Source of the DNA: Kushneria phyllosphaerae
GTDB taxonomy: Bacteria > Pseudomonadota > Gammaproteobacteria > Pseudomonadales > Halomonadaceae
Assembly: GCF_900312995.1 (NCBI RefSeq)
Contig: NZ_ONZI01000001.1
Location: forward strand, 744,001 to 808,000
Reading direction: 5' to 3'
Length of the DNA: 64,000 nt
The notes beneath the pieces were generated by a model. That model saw only the letters and a list, made by a program, of their open reading frames with translations. It was not told where the DNA came from and did no database searches. Below are positions 1 to 10,625 of this stretch, piece by piece. The stretch's first letter is position 1, and each line of letters opens with the position of its first letter. A program made the position numbers and the translations under genes.

Positions 1-44
1 CCAAAGGGGTTTTTATCAGCCACTGAGAGCCATGGTGACGCATC

Positions 45-2093
45 ATGATGCAGTTCAGATCCATTCGTAATTTTGTCACCGTGACTGCAGGCGCCTGTCT
101 GCTGGCGGTGGTGGTCGTGCTGGTGCTGTATTCGTTGATGACCATGACTCGAACCCAGCAACAAACGGCCAGCCGCACCGAGGCGCAGCTCAGCGAGTCC
201 ATTCAGGCGCGTCTACAGGCGCTTGGAGAAGCTCAGGCCAGCGATATCAGTGCCCGCCTTGGCAATGCCCTGAAAACGGCCACGGAACTTGCCAATACCA
301 ACGCCATGATGGCGCGCTCAAATACGGGCGAGGCGCTGCTGCCGATCGACCGTCAGGTGATGTCCAATATCGTGCGCCAGCGCGTGATCAACAATCCTGA
401 CCTGCTGGATGCCTTCGTGGGCTGGGAGCCCAACGCCTTTGATCGTGACGCCGATTATCAGGGCCAGACCGCACTGGGCTACGGCGAGGATGGCCGCTTC
501 ATGCCCTGGTGGTATCGCACCGAAAGCGGCAGCATCGAGGTCCTGGGGCTGGGCAAGGGCATGGAAAGCGACAGGGTAATGGATAGCGGTATCCGCGAGG
601 GTGAATACTATCTGTGCACCCGCGAGACCGGACGTGCCTGTGTCACCGACCCGCATCCTTATGATTACAACGGCAAGACCATTCTGGTCACCTCGTTTAA
701 CGTGCCGATCATGGTGAATGGCGCTTTTCGTGGCAGTGCCGGTGTGGATCTGTCGCTGGATTTCATTCAGAGCATCCTTGTTGATGCCAACAAGGGCCTT
801 TATCAGGGCACGGGCAGTATTGCCCTCGTGTCGGATGCCGGCACGATCGTTGGATATTCAGGCGATGCCGCAAGCCCCGGCAAGCCGGCCGGCCAGTTCT
901 TTAATGCAGACACTGCCCAGCAGCTGGTCAGTGGCGGTGACCGCTCGATCATGACCACTGTCGGGGATGACCTGACCCTGCAACTGCCGGTCAATATTGG
1001 CGATAACACCCGGTGGCAATTGATGCTGCGAGTACCCAAAAGCGCCGTGTATGCCGACTTCAATGCCTTGCAAAACGAGCTGGCTGCTCAACAGCGCAGC
1101 GCACTGGTGACCATGTCGCTGGTCGGTCTTCTGGTCAGTGCGCTGGGGCTGGCAGCGATCTGGATGGTCGGCCGTCGCATTGCCCGTCCGTTGAAGACCA
1201 TGGCCGAGCGCATGCGCCAGATTGCCAACGGGGACGGGGATCTGACCCAGCGTCTGCCGGTGATGGGACGCGATGAGCCGGCGCAGCTGGCCGAAGCCTT
1301 CAACAGCTTTGTCGATCGCATGGAAACCGTTTTGATCGACATTCGTGACTCGAGCCACTCGGTACAGCTCGCGGCGGCCGAAATCTCCGCCGGCGGCCAT
1401 GACCTGTCCCGACGTACCGAAACCACGGCCGCCAACCTGGAAGAGTCCGCAGCCGCGATGGAAGAGCTGACCAGTACCGTGGAGTACTCGGCCACGTCAA
1501 CGAAAGAAGCCAACGGTCTGGCCCATGAAGCGGCCACCATGGCCCGCAGCGGTGGTGATCAGATGCAGCGTGTGGTCGCGACCATGGCCCGCATCCGGGA
1601 GACGTCCGGAAAAATCGAATCGATTGTCGATGTGATCGACGGGATCGCGTTTCAGACCAACCTGCTGGCGCTGAATGCTTCGGTTGAGGCCGCGAGGGCT
1701 GGTGAACAGGGCCGTGGTTTTGCGGTGGTGGCACAGGAGGTCAGAAATCTGGCCAACCGCAGTGCTCAGGCCGCCACGGACATCAAGTCGCTGATCACCA
1801 CCTCCAGCAGCGAAACCACCAGCGGCGCCGAGCTTGTCAGCACCACCAGCCATGCGATGGGTGAGATTGTCGAGCGGGTCGGTCGGGTCAGCACGGTCAT
1901 CGAGGAGCTCAGCCGTGCCACCAACGAGCAGTCCACCGGCATCGGTCAGGTCAATCAGGCGATTACCCAGCTTGATGACATGACCCAGCAAAACGCTGCG
2001 CTGGTCGAGGAGTCAGCCGCGGCGGCCGAATCGCTCAGCCAGCAGGCCCAGCGCCTGGCCACCACGGTCGGTGCCTTCCGGCTGAGTCATTGA
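45..2093 (+). CDS. Methyl-accepting chemotaxis protein (dCache-HAMP-MA)
   Basis: A 682-residue transmembrane chemoreceptor. A signal-anchor helix (about residues 10-33) is followed by a periplasmic sensor of about 300 residues that looks like a double-Cache domain. A second membrane helix (about 352-375), a HAMP linker and a long cytoplasmic signalling domain follow. The hairpin tip (about residues 535-560) carries the conserved [19 protein letters not shown] motif that contacts CheA/CheW. The C-terminus ends in FRLSH with no NWETF-type pentapeptide, so methylation enzymes would have to bind without that tether. ATGs at 45 and 48 are equally possible starts and neither has a strong ribosome binding site. 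The ligand cannot be told from sequence. It stands alone, with its own terminator directly downstream. Confidence 0.95.
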   Translation: MMQFRSIRNFVTVTAGACLLAVVVVLVLYSLMTMTRTQQQTASRTEAQLSESIQARLQALGEAQASDISARLGNALKTATELANTNAMMARSNTGEALLPIDRQVMSNIVRQRVINNPDLLDAFVGWEPNAFDRDADYQGQTALGYGEDGRFMPWWYRTESGSIEVLGLGKGMESDRVMDSGIREGEYYLCTRETGRACVTDPHPYDYNGKTILVTSFNVPIMVNGAFRGSAGVDLSLDFIQSILVDANKGLYQGTGSIALVSDAGTIVGYSGDAASPGKPAGQFFNADTAQQLVSGGDRSIMTTVGDDLTLQLPVNIGDNTRWQLMLRVPKSAVYADFNALQNELAAQQRSALVTMSLVGLLVSALGLAAIWMVGRRIARPLKTMAERMRQIANGDGDLTQRLPVMGRDEPAQLAEAFNSFVDRMETVLIDIRDSSHSVQLAAAEISAGGHDLSRRTETTAANLEESAAAMEELTSTVEYSATSTKEANGLAHEAATMARSGGDQMQRVVATMARIRETSGKIESIVDVIDGIAFQTNLLALNASVEAARAGEQGRGFAVVAQEVRNLANRSAQAATDIKSLITTSSSETTSGAELVSTTSHAMGEIVERVGRVSTVIEELSRATNEQSTGIGQVNQAITQLDDMTQQNAALVEESAAAAESLSQQAQRLATTVGAFRLSH

Positions 2094-2115
2094 CCCTGGG
2101 ATGTCATTCGATCAG

Positions 2116-2143
2116 AAGGCCACACTTGTGTGTGGCCTTTTTT
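2116..2143 (+). terminator. Rho-independent terminator after the chemoreceptor gene
   Basis: Perfect 10-bp stem (aaggccacac / gtgtggcctt, 2116-2125 and 2130-2139) followed by a run of T, 23 bases after the stop codon. Confidence 0.9.
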
Positions 2144-2144
2144 A

Positions 2145-2202
2145 TTGAGGGCGAGGCACTTTTTGTTGAGGGCGAGGCACTTTTTGTTGAGGGCGAGGCA
2201 CT
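2145..2202. repeat. 21-bp tandem repeat, 2.8 copies
   Basis: Unit ttgagggcgaggcactttttg starts at 2145, 2166 and 2187, the last copy being partial (16 bp). The copies are identical. They begin directly after the terminator T-run and lie between the chemoreceptor gene and fpr. Confidence 0.9.
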
Positions 2203-2308
2203 GGGCTTGAGGAAGGCGCGTACGTGCAGTGACGCCCGCGGGCGCAATGTCTAGAATAGGCCCACTTACCCATTGCAAATGCGACCCATTGTCAGGGAGT
2301 TTTCCAAC

Positions 2309-3088
2309 GTGTCCAGCAAGTTTGCTACCACCGAAGTCCTGAGCGTTCATCACTGGAACGATTCGCTGTTCAGCTTTCGTACCACTCGAGAGGACAGCCT
2401 GCGCTTTAAAAACGGCCAGTTCGTGATGATCGGGCTTGAGGCCGACGGCAAGCCGCTGACGCGTGCCTATTCGATCGCCAGCCCCAACTGGGAAGAGCAT
2501 CTGGAGTTTTTCTCGATCAAGGTGCAGGACGGCCCGCTGACCTCAAGACTTCAGCACCTCAAGGTTGGCGATTCGCTGCTGGTCAGCCGCAAGCCGACCG
2601 GTACGCTGGTGCTTGATGATCTCAAGGAAGGGCGTCATCTCTACATGCTCTCCACCGGCACGGGCCTTGCGCCGTTTTTGAGCCTGATTCAGGACCCGGA
2701 AGTCTACGAGCGCTTTGACAAGGTCATTTTGATCCATGGCGTGCGCACCGTCAGTGAACTGGCCTATCAGGAGTTCATCACCCGTGATCTGCCCAACCAC
2801 GAGCTGCTGGGCGAGGAGATCAGCGAGAAACTGATCTACTACCCGACCGTGACGCGTGAGGAGTTCCATACCATGGGGCGTCTGACCGATCACATCCGCT
2901 CCGGCAGGCTGGCCGCCGATATCGGTCTGCCGCAAATGACCCCCGAACATGACCGCGCCATGATCTGTGGCAGCCCGGCCATGCTCGAGGAGAGCAGTCA
3001 GGTGCTCAATGAGCTGGGCTTTACCATCTCACCGCGCATGGGCGAGCCGGGCGACTACGTGATCGAACGCGCTTTCGTCGAGAAATGA
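2309..3088 (+). CDS. fpr: Ferredoxin--NADP(+) reductase
   Basis: A 259-residue flavoprotein that passes electrons between NADPH and ferredoxin or flavodoxin. The FAD-binding motif RAYSIASP and the NADP-binding stretch STGTGLAPFLSL are plain. The C-terminal MCGSP-type motif is present as MICGSPAML, and the chain ends in VEK, as is usual for bacterial Fpr with an extended C-terminus. The length equals the usual 257-259. I chose the GTG at 2309 because gggag lies about nine bases upstream and it gives the family's usual N-terminus (SSKFATTEVLSVHHW); an in-frame ATG further upstream has no ribosome site. It is a single-gene unit. Confidence 0.95.
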   Translation: MSSKFATTEVLSVHHWNDSLFSFRTTREDSLRFKNGQFVMIGLEADGKPLTRAYSIASPNWEEHLEFFSIKVQDGPLTSRLQHLKVGDSLLVSRKPTGTLVLDDLKEGRHLYMLSTGTGLAPFLSLIQDPEVYERFDKVILIHGVRTVSELAYQEFITRDLPNHELLGEEISEKLIYYPTVTREEFHTMGRLTDHIRSGRLAADIGLPQMTPEHDRAMICGSPAMLEESSQVLNELGFTISPRMGEPGDYVIERAFVEK

Positions 3089-3171
3089 AACCGGGGTCGA
3101 GAAATAGAGCCTGGGTCGATAATCAGAACCGTGGGCAAGCATTAGAACCAAGGCCGAGAAAGCGTGCCGGC
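3077..3171. repeat. Degenerate 19-bp tandem repeat across the fpr stop codon
   Basis: Five successive 19-base units start at 3077, 3096, 3115, 3134 and 3153. They share a gtcgagaaat-agaaccggg pattern with decreasing similarity. The first unit contains the last codons and the stop of fpr. The last unit leads into the terminator hairpin. Confidence 0.7.
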
Positions 3172-3205
3172 ATTAATAAGTCGTATCGGTTCATGAACCA
3201 CAAGG

Positions 3206-3233
3206 CGTCGGGCTTCGGGTCCGGCGTTTTTTT
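3206..3233 (+). terminator. Terminator of fpr
   Basis: Eight-pair GC-rich stem (cgtcgggc / gtccggcg, with G-U pairs) around a ttcgg loop, followed by seven T. Confidence 0.85.
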
Positions 3234-3334
3234 GTGTCCTGAAAACCGACAGGACGCGTCTTTTGGTGTATTCGATAAAAACGAATGAAAAGCGGCAATT
3301 ATTGCGCTTCACCTTCAATTAAATGGGCGTGTAA

Positions 3335-3982
<648 letters not shown>

Positions 3983-3997
3983 ACGCGCTCCCGGACA

Positions 3998-4027
3998 CAA
4001 AAAAACCCGCCGATCGGCGGGTTTTTT
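3998..4027. terminator. Bidirectional terminator between azoR and glnK
   Basis: Palindromic stem cccgccgatcggcggg (4006-4021) with an A-run before it and a T-run after it, so it can stop transcription from both convergent genes. Confidence 0.92.
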
Positions 4028-4072
4028 GATATCCATAGCACTTTGATATCCGTAGTGTTCCGGGGCGCTGGT

Positions 4073-4465
<393 letters not shown>

Positions 4466-4576
4466 TCAAGCATACAGTGCCGCTTACCGGTTGAAAAAAC
4501 ATGATTGCCGCCAAAGGTCGGGCGTCGTGTCATGCCGGCATGAATGCTGCGGTCATACATCATGGCCTGGTGCATG

Positions 4577-4601
4577 AAAAGGGCACCCTTGCCGGGTGCC
4601 C
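4577..4601 (-). terminator. Terminator downstream of amtB
   Basis: Stem gggcaccc / gggtgccc (4581-4588, 4594-4601) followed, on the minus strand, by four T. It separates amtB from glnK. Confidence 0.8.
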
Positions 4602-4630
4602 GAAACAGTGCGGATCGGACAGGCAATTGC

Positions 4631-5878
4631 CTAGCGCTTGCCGCCGGTGAACTCAGGATAGGCTTCCAGTCCGCATTCAGCGACATCCACGCCTTCATAC
4701 TCTTCTTCTGCACTGACGCGTACCCCCATGATGGCCTTGATCGCCAGCCATACGACAAGGCTTGCCACGAACGTCCAGATGAAGATGGTCGCCATGCCCA
4801 GAAGCTGAGCGCCAAAGCCTGCATCCCCATCGGTCAGCGGGACGGCCAGAAGGCCCCAGATGCCGACAACGCCATGCACTGAAATGGCGCCGACCGGATC
4901 GTCGATGCGCAGCTTGTCCAGCGCCACGATGGCAAACACGACCAGCACACCGCCCACGGCACCCACGAGGGTGGCGGCCAGAATGCTCGGTGCCGAAGGG
5001 CCGGCCGTGATGGCGACAAGACCTGCCAGCGCGCCGTTGAGGCCCATGGTGAGATCGGCCTTGCGAAACCACAGTCGCGCCAGAATCAGGGCAGCGATCA
5101 CGCCACCGCAGGCGGCGGCATTGGTGTTGGCAAACACCTGAGCCACGGCATTGGCACTGCTGATGTCGGAGAGCTTGAGCTCCGAGCCACCGTTAAAGCC
5201 CAGCCAGCCCAGCCACAGGATAAAGGTGCCCAGCGTGGCCATCGGCATATTGGCGCCGGGGATGGCATTGATGGCGCCATTCTTGCCGTACTTGCCCTGA
5301 CGCGGGCCCAGTACCAGCACGCCAGCCAGTGCCGCGGCCGCACCGCACAGGTGCACGATGCCGGAACCGGCGTAATCGCTGAAGCCTGCCGCATCCAGAA
5401 AACCACCGCCCCAGGACCAGTAGGCCTGAATCGGATAGATCAGACCGGTCATGAACACGGCAAACAAAAGAAAGGACCAGAGCTTCATGCGCTCGGCCAC
5501 GGCGCCGGAAACGATCGACATGGCCGTGGCCACGAACACGACCTGAAAGAAGAAGTCCGAGCGGGCGGCGTAATAGGTATCGCCACCGCTTGAAAGCACG
5601 TCATCCATGCTGTGCTCGGCGCCGATCAGAAAGCCGAAGTCGGGCAGAACGCTGCCGCCATCGCCCAGATAAACAATGTGATAGCCGACCAGCATGTACA
5701 TGGTGCAGGCAATGGCAAACAGCGCCATGTTCTTGGTCAGGATCTCGGTGGTGTTCTTGGCCCGTACCAGGCCCGCTTCCAGCATCGAGAAGCCGGCGGC
5801 CATCCAGAGCACCAGCGCCCCGCAGATCAGAAAATAAAAGGTATCAAGTGCGTACTGCACTTCTACAAGTTCGTTCAT
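4631..5878 (-). CDS. amtB: Ammonium transporter
   Basis: A 415-residue Amt/Rh channel that admits ammonium across the inner membrane. About eleven hydrophobic helices are visible. Family signatures include AGFSMLEAGLVRAKNT near the N-terminus, GSGIVHLCGAAAALAG in the middle, and GVVGIWG with the second pore histidine near the end. Usual Amt length is 400-430. The ATG at 5878 follows aaggat; there is no obvious cleavable signal sequence. Upstream, at 6144-6159 on this strand, is a good -24/-12 promoter, which fits NtrC/sigma-54 control under nitrogen limitation. GlnK, its usual regulator, is encoded just downstream. Confidence 0.95.
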   Translation of the reverse strand: MNELVEVQYALDTFYFLICGALVLWMAAGFSMLEAGLVRAKNTTEILTKNMALFAIACTMYMLVGYHIVYLGDGGSVLPDFGFLIGAEHSMDDVLSSGGDTYYAARSDFFFQVVFVATAMSIVSGAVAERMKLWSFLLFAVFMTGLIYPIQAYWSWGGGFLDAAGFSDYAGSGIVHLCGAAAALAGVLVLGPRQGKYGKNGAINAIPGANMPMATLGTFILWLGWLGFNGGSELKLSDISSANAVAQVFANTNAAACGGVIAALILARLWFRKADLTMGLNGALAGLVAITAGPSAPSILAATLVGAVGGVLVVFAIVALDKLRIDDPVGAISVHGVVGIWGLLAVPLTDGDAGFGAQLLGMATIFIWTFVASLVVWLAIKAIMGVRVSAEEEYEGVDVAECGLEAYPEFTGGKR

Positions 5879-5882
5879 GTGA

Positions 5883-6098
5883 TTATATCCTTGCAGCCGG
5901 AGTCTGGACGGCGTCAGTGCCACGTTCGCCGGTACGAATGCAGATGACATCTGTCGATGTCACGAAAGGCTTCTCACTCATCCTCCGATGGCCGTTGCCC
6001 GAGGCGCTGTGAACGGCCGGGAGGGCGCGCACGTTGCAAGGCACAAAAGATGCGTTGCAGGGCACCAGGGACTGGGTCATGGTCGTGATGAGTGTCAT
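5883..6098 (-). pseudogene. Leader reading frame with a residual PII (glnK-like) C-terminus
   Basis: A 71-codon frame between the sigma-54-type promoter and amtB. It starts ATGACACTC behind a strong ggggag ribosome site. It ends with ICIRTGERGTDAV, very close to the GlnK C-terminus ([14 protein letters not shown] at 4073), and then runs seven codons on to a TAA inside the amtB ribosome site. The middle has no PII similarity. I read it as the remains of an ancestral glnK placed before amtB, with an internal deletion and loss of its stop. It could still be translated and coupled to amtB. The C-terminal match is seen directly; the history is inference. Confidence 0.5.
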
Positions 6099-6143
6099 GT
6101 GTTATCTCCCCTGATCAGGCTGACCGACGCCCTGCCATTACAT

Positions 6144-6159
6144 GGCAGGCAATGTGCCA
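6144..6159 (-). promoter_or_regulatory. Sigma-54-type -24/-12 promoter for amtB
   Basis: On the minus strand TGGCAC-N5-CTGC matches the TGGCAC-N5-TTGC consensus, with GG and GC at the correct spacing. It points towards amtB, about 265 bases upstream of its start and just upstream of the PII-remnant frame. Sigma-54/NtrC control of amtB is well established in related bacteria; the NtrC site here was not clearly identified. Confidence 0.65.
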
Positions 6160-6434
6160 TCACGGCGCGAGTGCTTTAAAAACAATCGTTTATTGAAGAA
6201 TGAACAGCTCGTAAAATCATGTAAGCACCATAACTGCGCATCAATGGCCTTCATATGCACTAAAATGACCTGATGAGTACGCGGTAATGCGCGCTTTTGG
6301 TGCGTTGCGGTTTTTAGGCGTTCCGGCGTCATGTTGCGTATCCTGTAGGCAGGTATTGTTGGCAGGCATCCTGGGTGTGATGCGGCCGACCCTCTCTTTC
6401 AGGGAATACAGACAACATCAGAGGAAGGGCAGAC

Positions 6435-6965
6435 ATGGCAAAGCACGATATTTTTGGACGACTGGCGCAGCAGGTCGGCGAGCGTCTGCAGGACGTCTCC
6501 CGCGGGCCCGAGGAAATCCAGCGTACGGTACAAAGCGCCATGCGCAGCGCCTTTGATCGCATGGAGCTGGTCTCGCGCGAAGATTTCGACGTCATGATGG
6601 AGGTGCTTCAGCGCACCCGTTCGCGCGTGGAAGCGCTGGAAAAGCAGGTCACCCGTCTGGAAGCCGCCCTCGATGAGCGTGACGGCAAGTCGGCCACCGA
6701 CGTCGCACCTTCTGCCATGAGTGCCGCTGCCACTCCGGGTGGTGCCAGCACGACCGCCGAGGCCGAGCGTCTGGCCGGTGAGCATGATGCCCCGGCCGCC
6801 GCCGTCGGCACCGGCAGCCATGCCACCGATCGCGCAGGCAGTGCCTCGGACGCCGCCAAACCCGCCAGCGCCGCGGCCTCAAAGGCGGCCGGCAAGACGA
6901 CTCGCGGCAGCGGCAAGCGGGCCTCCGGTTCTGATGACCAAAGCGGGCAGGGCACCGCGGACTGA
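6435..6965 (+). CDS. ubiK: Ubiquinone biosynthesis accessory factor UbiK (BMFP family) with long tail
   Basis: A 176-residue protein. The first 80 residues are the conserved UbiK/YqiC domain: an amphipathic N-terminal helix (IFGRLAQQVGERLQ) and a coiled coil (EDFDVMMEVLQRTRSRVEALEKQVTRLEAAL) that trimerises and helps the soluble Ubi complex that makes coenzyme Q. Family members are usually 80-110 residues. Here about 90 extra residues form a low-complexity tail rich in Ala, Ser, Thr, Gly and Lys that looks disordered. Start ATG 6435 has aggaag upstream. The tail uses the same high-GC codons as the rest. Confidence 0.88.
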   Translation: MAKHDIFGRLAQQVGERLQDVSRGPEEIQRTVQSAMRSAFDRMELVSREDFDVMMEVLQRTRSRVEALEKQVTRLEAALDERDGKSATDVAPSAMSAAATPGGASTTAEAERLAGEHDAPAAAVGTGSHATDRAGSASDAAKPASAAASKAAGKTTRGSGKRASGSDDQSGQGTAD

Positions 6966-6990
6966 CCCCGCCTGACCCTTCTCGCACTGA

Positions 6991-7020
6991 CAGCACCGCC
7001 TTTTGGCGGTGCTGTTGTTT
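6991..7020 (+). terminator. Terminator of ubiK
   Basis: Perfect 10-bp stem cagcaccgcc / ggcggtgctg with a tttt loop, then a T-rich tract. Two decayed copies of the tgctgttgtt segment follow (about 7027-7060). Confidence 0.9.
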
Positions 7021-7277
7021 TGGGTAATGCTGTTGTTCTGGCAATGCTGTTGTTTTGATAATGCTTTTTTGTCGAATCGCGCATGAGCAGACGGCTGCGC
7101 CGTATTGACACGAAAGCTCGACGTTTCGCCTGCAAATGAAGTAAAACCCTCCCCCTGCGATTTACCTTAAGGCCCGAGACAGCGTGTCGGGCATTGTCAT
7201 GGTGCGTGCCAGCGGTTGCTATGGTTGCCCCGAGGCTGCCCGACCAGCAGGGCGCGTACGCATCAGGAGTGGTTTAC

Positions 7278-9278
7278 ATGTCTCATGCCAACGGGCAGAC
7301 GCTGCCCGAACTGACCCTGCGCGGCATCGTGCTGGGTGCCCTGATTACCGTGGTGTTTACCGCCTCCAACGTCTATCTCGGTCTCAAGGTCGGGCTGACC
7401 TTTGCCTCTTCGATTCCGGCAGCGGTGATCTCCATGGCGGTGCTGCGCTACTGTCGCAACGCCAATATTCTTGAAAACAACATGGTACAGACCCAGGCCT
7501 CGGCCGCCGGGACGCTGTCGGCGATCATTTTTGTACTGCCCGGGCTTTTAATGATCGGTTTCTGGGCGGGCTTTCCGTTCTGGCAGGCCTTTTCGATCTG
7601 CGCCATCGGCGGCATTCTGGGCGTGCTCTATACCATTCCGCTGCGTCGGGTCATGGTGGTGCAGAGCTCGCTGCCCTATCCGGAAGGGGTGGCCGCTGCC
7701 GAGATTCTCAAGGTGGGCAAGAGGACAACCGGAGGCGACGGTACCCAGCGCCAGAGCACCGGCGCCGGAGACATTGCCCTGGGGGGCGTGGTGGCCGCGC
7801 TCTTTACGCTGCTGGCCAGCGGCTTTCGGGTGCTCGCCGACGGCATCAGCCTGTGGTTCAGCGCTGGACGCGCCGCCTTTCAGCTCTCAACCGGTTTTTC
7901 GCTGGCATTGGTCGGGGCGGGCTATCTGGTCGGAATCGTCGGCGGCATGGCGCTTTTGATCGGGCTGCTGATCGCCTGGGGGGTGGCGGTGCCCTGGCTG
8001 ACGCTGACCCACGCTCAGGGCCCCGGGCAGTCGCTGAGTGAACTGGGCATGTCACTGTGGTCCAGCGACGTGCGCTTCATGGGTGCCGGCACGATCGCGA
8101 TTGCCGCGCTCTGGACGCTGGGCACGCTGTCGAAATCGCTGGTTCAGGGGATGCGCCACGCACTGGCCGGCTCTGCCAGAGCGGACAACAGTGTCATCGA
8201 GCGTACCGACCGTGATCTGCCGGGGGCGTGGATTCTGGGGCTTGCCGGCGTATTGCTGATTGCGCTGGTGGCCGTCTTTGCCGTCTTCATTCAGTCCAAT
8301 GCGCCGGAGCTGTCATCGCTGGCCTTCTGGTCGCTGGTGATCGGCTGCGTGCTTTTTGCCTTTGTCTTCGGTTTTCTGATCGCCGCAGCCTGCGGCTACA
8401 TGGCGGGGCTGGTCGGCTCTTCCAGCAGTCCCATCTCCGGTATCGGCATCATTGCGGTCATCCTGGTCTCGCTTCTGATTCTCGCGCTGTCCGGCATCAG
8501 CACCGACATCGCCGGTGCCGCCGGCGGTCAGCTGGCGGTGGGGCTGGCGCTCTTTACCACTTCGGTGATTCTGGCCATCGCTGCGATCTCCAACGATAAC
8601 CTGCAGGATCTCAAGACCGGCTACCTGGTCGGCGCCACGCCCTGGCGTCAGCAGCTGGTGCTGATCATCGGCTGTGTGGTGGGGGCACTGATCATCCCGC
8701 CGGTACTGACGCTGTTATACAACGCCTATGGCTTTACCGGGGCCCTGCCGCGCGAGGGCATGGACCCCGCCCAGGCGCTGGCCGCCCCGCAGGCCACGCT
8801 GATGTCGCAGATTGCCAGCGGCATCTTCAACCATGATCTTAATACCCACATGCTGCTGATCGGCGTGGCGCTGGGCGCGGTACTGATCGGCATTGATGAG
8901 TTGCTGCGCCGCCGCGATGGCGTGGCAAGGCTGCCGGTACTGGCAGTGGGGCTGGGCATCTACCTGCCACCGAGTGTGAACATGCCGCTGGTGATCGGCG
9001 CGCTTTTGTCCTGGTGCGTGGCCCGTCGTCTGGCACGGACCGATGATTCCCGGCGCGAACACTCGCAGCAGCGCGGTGTACTGCTCGCCTCGGGGCTGAT
9101 CGTGGGTGAAAGTCTGATGGGCGTATTGATGGCCGGTGTGATCGGCTTTACCGGCAGTAACGCGCCGCTGGCGCTGGTGGGCAGCGATTTTGCCCCGACC
9201 GCCCATTGGCTGGGCCTCGGGGTGTTTGTCGCCGTGTGTCTGGCCTTTTATCAGCGCATTACGGCAGCGCGCGCATAA
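7278..9278 (+). CDS. OPT family oligopeptide transporter
   Basis: A 666-residue polytopic inner-membrane protein of the OPT superfamily with about 16 hydrophobic segments. Typical features are the N-terminal LTLRGIVLGALITVVFTASN and YLGLKVGLTFASSIPAAV region, the LPYPEG motif after the fourth helix, and the SNDNLQDLKTGYLVGATP loop, which is diagnostic of bacterial OPT proteins. Members import oligopeptides or metal-chelate complexes; the substrate here is unknown. I chose the ATG at 7278 because aggag lies eight bases upstream and the earlier in-frame starts add a non-conserved segment. It is monocistronic with its own terminator. Confidence 0.93.
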   Translation: MSHANGQTLPELTLRGIVLGALITVVFTASNVYLGLKVGLTFASSIPAAVISMAVLRYCRNANILENNMVQTQASAAGTLSAIIFVLPGLLMIGFWAGFPFWQAFSICAIGGILGVLYTIPLRRVMVVQSSLPYPEGVAAAEILKVGKRTTGGDGTQRQSTGAGDIALGGVVAALFTLLASGFRVLADGISLWFSAGRAAFQLSTGFSLALVGAGYLVGIVGGMALLIGLLIAWGVAVPWLTLTHAQGPGQSLSELGMSLWSSDVRFMGAGTIAIAALWTLGTLSKSLVQGMRHALAGSARADNSVIERTDRDLPGAWILGLAGVLLIALVAVFAVFIQSNAPELSSLAFWSLVIGCVLFAFVFGFLIAAACGYMAGLVGSSSSPISGIGIIAVILVSLLILALSGISTDIAGAAGGQLAVGLALFTTSVILAIAAISNDNLQDLKTGYLVGATPWRQQLVLIIGCVVGALIIPPVLTLLYNAYGFTGALPREGMDPAQALAAPQATLMSQIASGIFNHDLNTHMLLIGVALGAVLIGIDELLRRRDGVARLPVLAVGLGIYLPPSVNMPLVIGALLSWCVARRLARTDDSRREHSQQRGVLLASGLIVGESLMGVLMAGVIGFTGSNAPLALVGSDFAPTAHWLGLGVFVAVCLAFYQRITAARA

Positions 9279-9294
9279 AGGCTGTGCCGTTGAG

Positions 9295-9330
9295 GACCGT
9301 GCCCCGCCATTGAGCGGGGCGCGGTCGTTT
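9295..9330 (+). terminator. Terminator of the OPT gene
   Basis: Long GC stem (gaccgtgccccgc / gcggggcgcggtc, imperfect) followed by tttt. Confidence 0.85.
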
Positions 9331-9509
9331 TGAGCACTGTGTCAGACACGGCGGCTTATCGCAGCCTTATCGATTCAGGACAGGGCCATGAGACTTCCGG
9401 ATCATGCCCGGGTCGTTCGTCCGCTATCCTTTGTGAACCCTGTTTGATCAAACGCCCCTGATCCAACGTATTCGACCCAAAACGTCATCGACCAAAAGAG
9501 TTCCGAGCC

Positions 9510-10625
9510 ATGTTCCATCTGGTTGCTGCCCTGCCCTGGGGCATTGTCGTGCTTCGTTATTTATTGCCGCTGACGGCGCCGCTCTGGATCAAGCTTGCCC
9601 TGGCGCTGGTGCTGCTGATCGTGGCCGAACAGCATCTGATCAGCCGCTGGATTACCGGGTCAATCTTTTCCCCTGAAACACCACGCCCGCTGTCGATGAC
9701 CCTGAATGCCCTGTTTGGCGCGCTGATTCTGCTGGCGGTCTTTCAGCTGCTGATGGATTTGGTCATGCTCATCACCATGCTGGTTAAGCAGCAGCGTATG
9801 GCCGCGCCCCCCATGGCACGTTATCTGATCGGCCTGCTGGCGCTGGGTCTGGGGATCTGGGGCGTTCAACAGGCTGCCCGCGTGCCGCCGGTCAAGGATA
9901 TCGAGGTGGCGATCCCGGGCCTTGCCCCGGCGTTTGAGGGCTATCAAATCGTGCAGCTCACCGATCTTCACATCAGTGGACTTTTTCCAGAGACCTGGGC
10001 CCGCGCCGTGGTCGAACGCACCAATGCGCTGAACGTCGATGCCATCCTGATCACGGGAGATCTGATGGACGGCACGCTTGAAAATCGCCGTGACGATGTC
10101 GCACCGCTGGCCGGGCTTCATGCTGTCGATGGCGTGTTCGTGATCCCCGGTAACCACGAATACTATTTCGGCTACGAGCCGTGGATGCAGCACTACGTCT
10201 CACTGGGTATGCAACGGCTGTCCAATTCGCATGCCTTTATCGAGCGTGACGGTGCGCGCCTGGCCATCGCCGGCGTTACGGACCCGGCTGGCCCGAGCCG
10301 CGGCCTGCCGGGCCCGGATGTGGCGGCAGCCGTTGAGGGCATTCCCGCCGAGGTGCCGATCATCCTGCTCGATCATCAGCCCAAAAATGCCCGGGGCGCG
10401 GCGCGTGAAGGCGTGGCCCTGCAGCTTTCGGGACACACCCATGGCGGCATGATCATCGGCATGGACCGGATCGTGGCACGTGCCAACAACGGGTTCGTAT
10501 CGGGACGCTATAACGTGGACGGCATGACGCTTTACGTCAGCAATGGCACGGCACTGTGGATGGGCTTTGCCCTGCGTCTGGGCAAGCCTTCGGAGCTGAC
10601 CCGCATCACCCTGCGCCGTGAGTGA
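9510..10625 (+). CDS. Membrane-anchored metallophosphoesterase (YaeI/YkuE-like)
   Basis: A 371-residue protein. Four hydrophobic helices in the first 125 residues anchor it. A calcineurin-like phosphoesterase domain follows, with all metal-binding blocks: DLH (QLTDLHIS), GD (ILITGDLMDG), GNHE (VIPGNHEYY) and GHTH (LSGHTHGG). The family hydrolyses phosphodiesters or phosphomonoesters with two metal ions; YaeI and YkuE relatives act on envelope lipids or lipid-linked substrates, but the substrate here is unknown. The domain should face the periplasm. Start ATG 9510 has only a weak ribosome site (gttccgag). Confidence 0.9.
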   Translation: MFHLVAALPWGIVVLRYLLPLTAPLWIKLALALVLLIVAEQHLISRWITGSIFSPETPRPLSMTLNALFGALILLAVFQLLMDLVMLITMLVKQQRMAAPPMARYLIGLLALGLGIWGVQQAARVPPVKDIEVAIPGLAPAFEGYQIVQLTDLHISGLFPETWARAVVERTNALNVDAILITGDLMDGTLENRRDDVAPLAGLHAVDGVFVIPGNHEYYFGYEPWMQHYVSLGMQRLSNSHAFIERDGARLAIAGVTDPAGPSRGLPGPDVAAAVEGIPAEVPIILLDHQPKNARGAAREGVALQLSGHTHGGMIIGMDRIVARANNGFVSGRYNVDGMTLYVSNGTALWMGFALRLGKPSELTRITLRRE

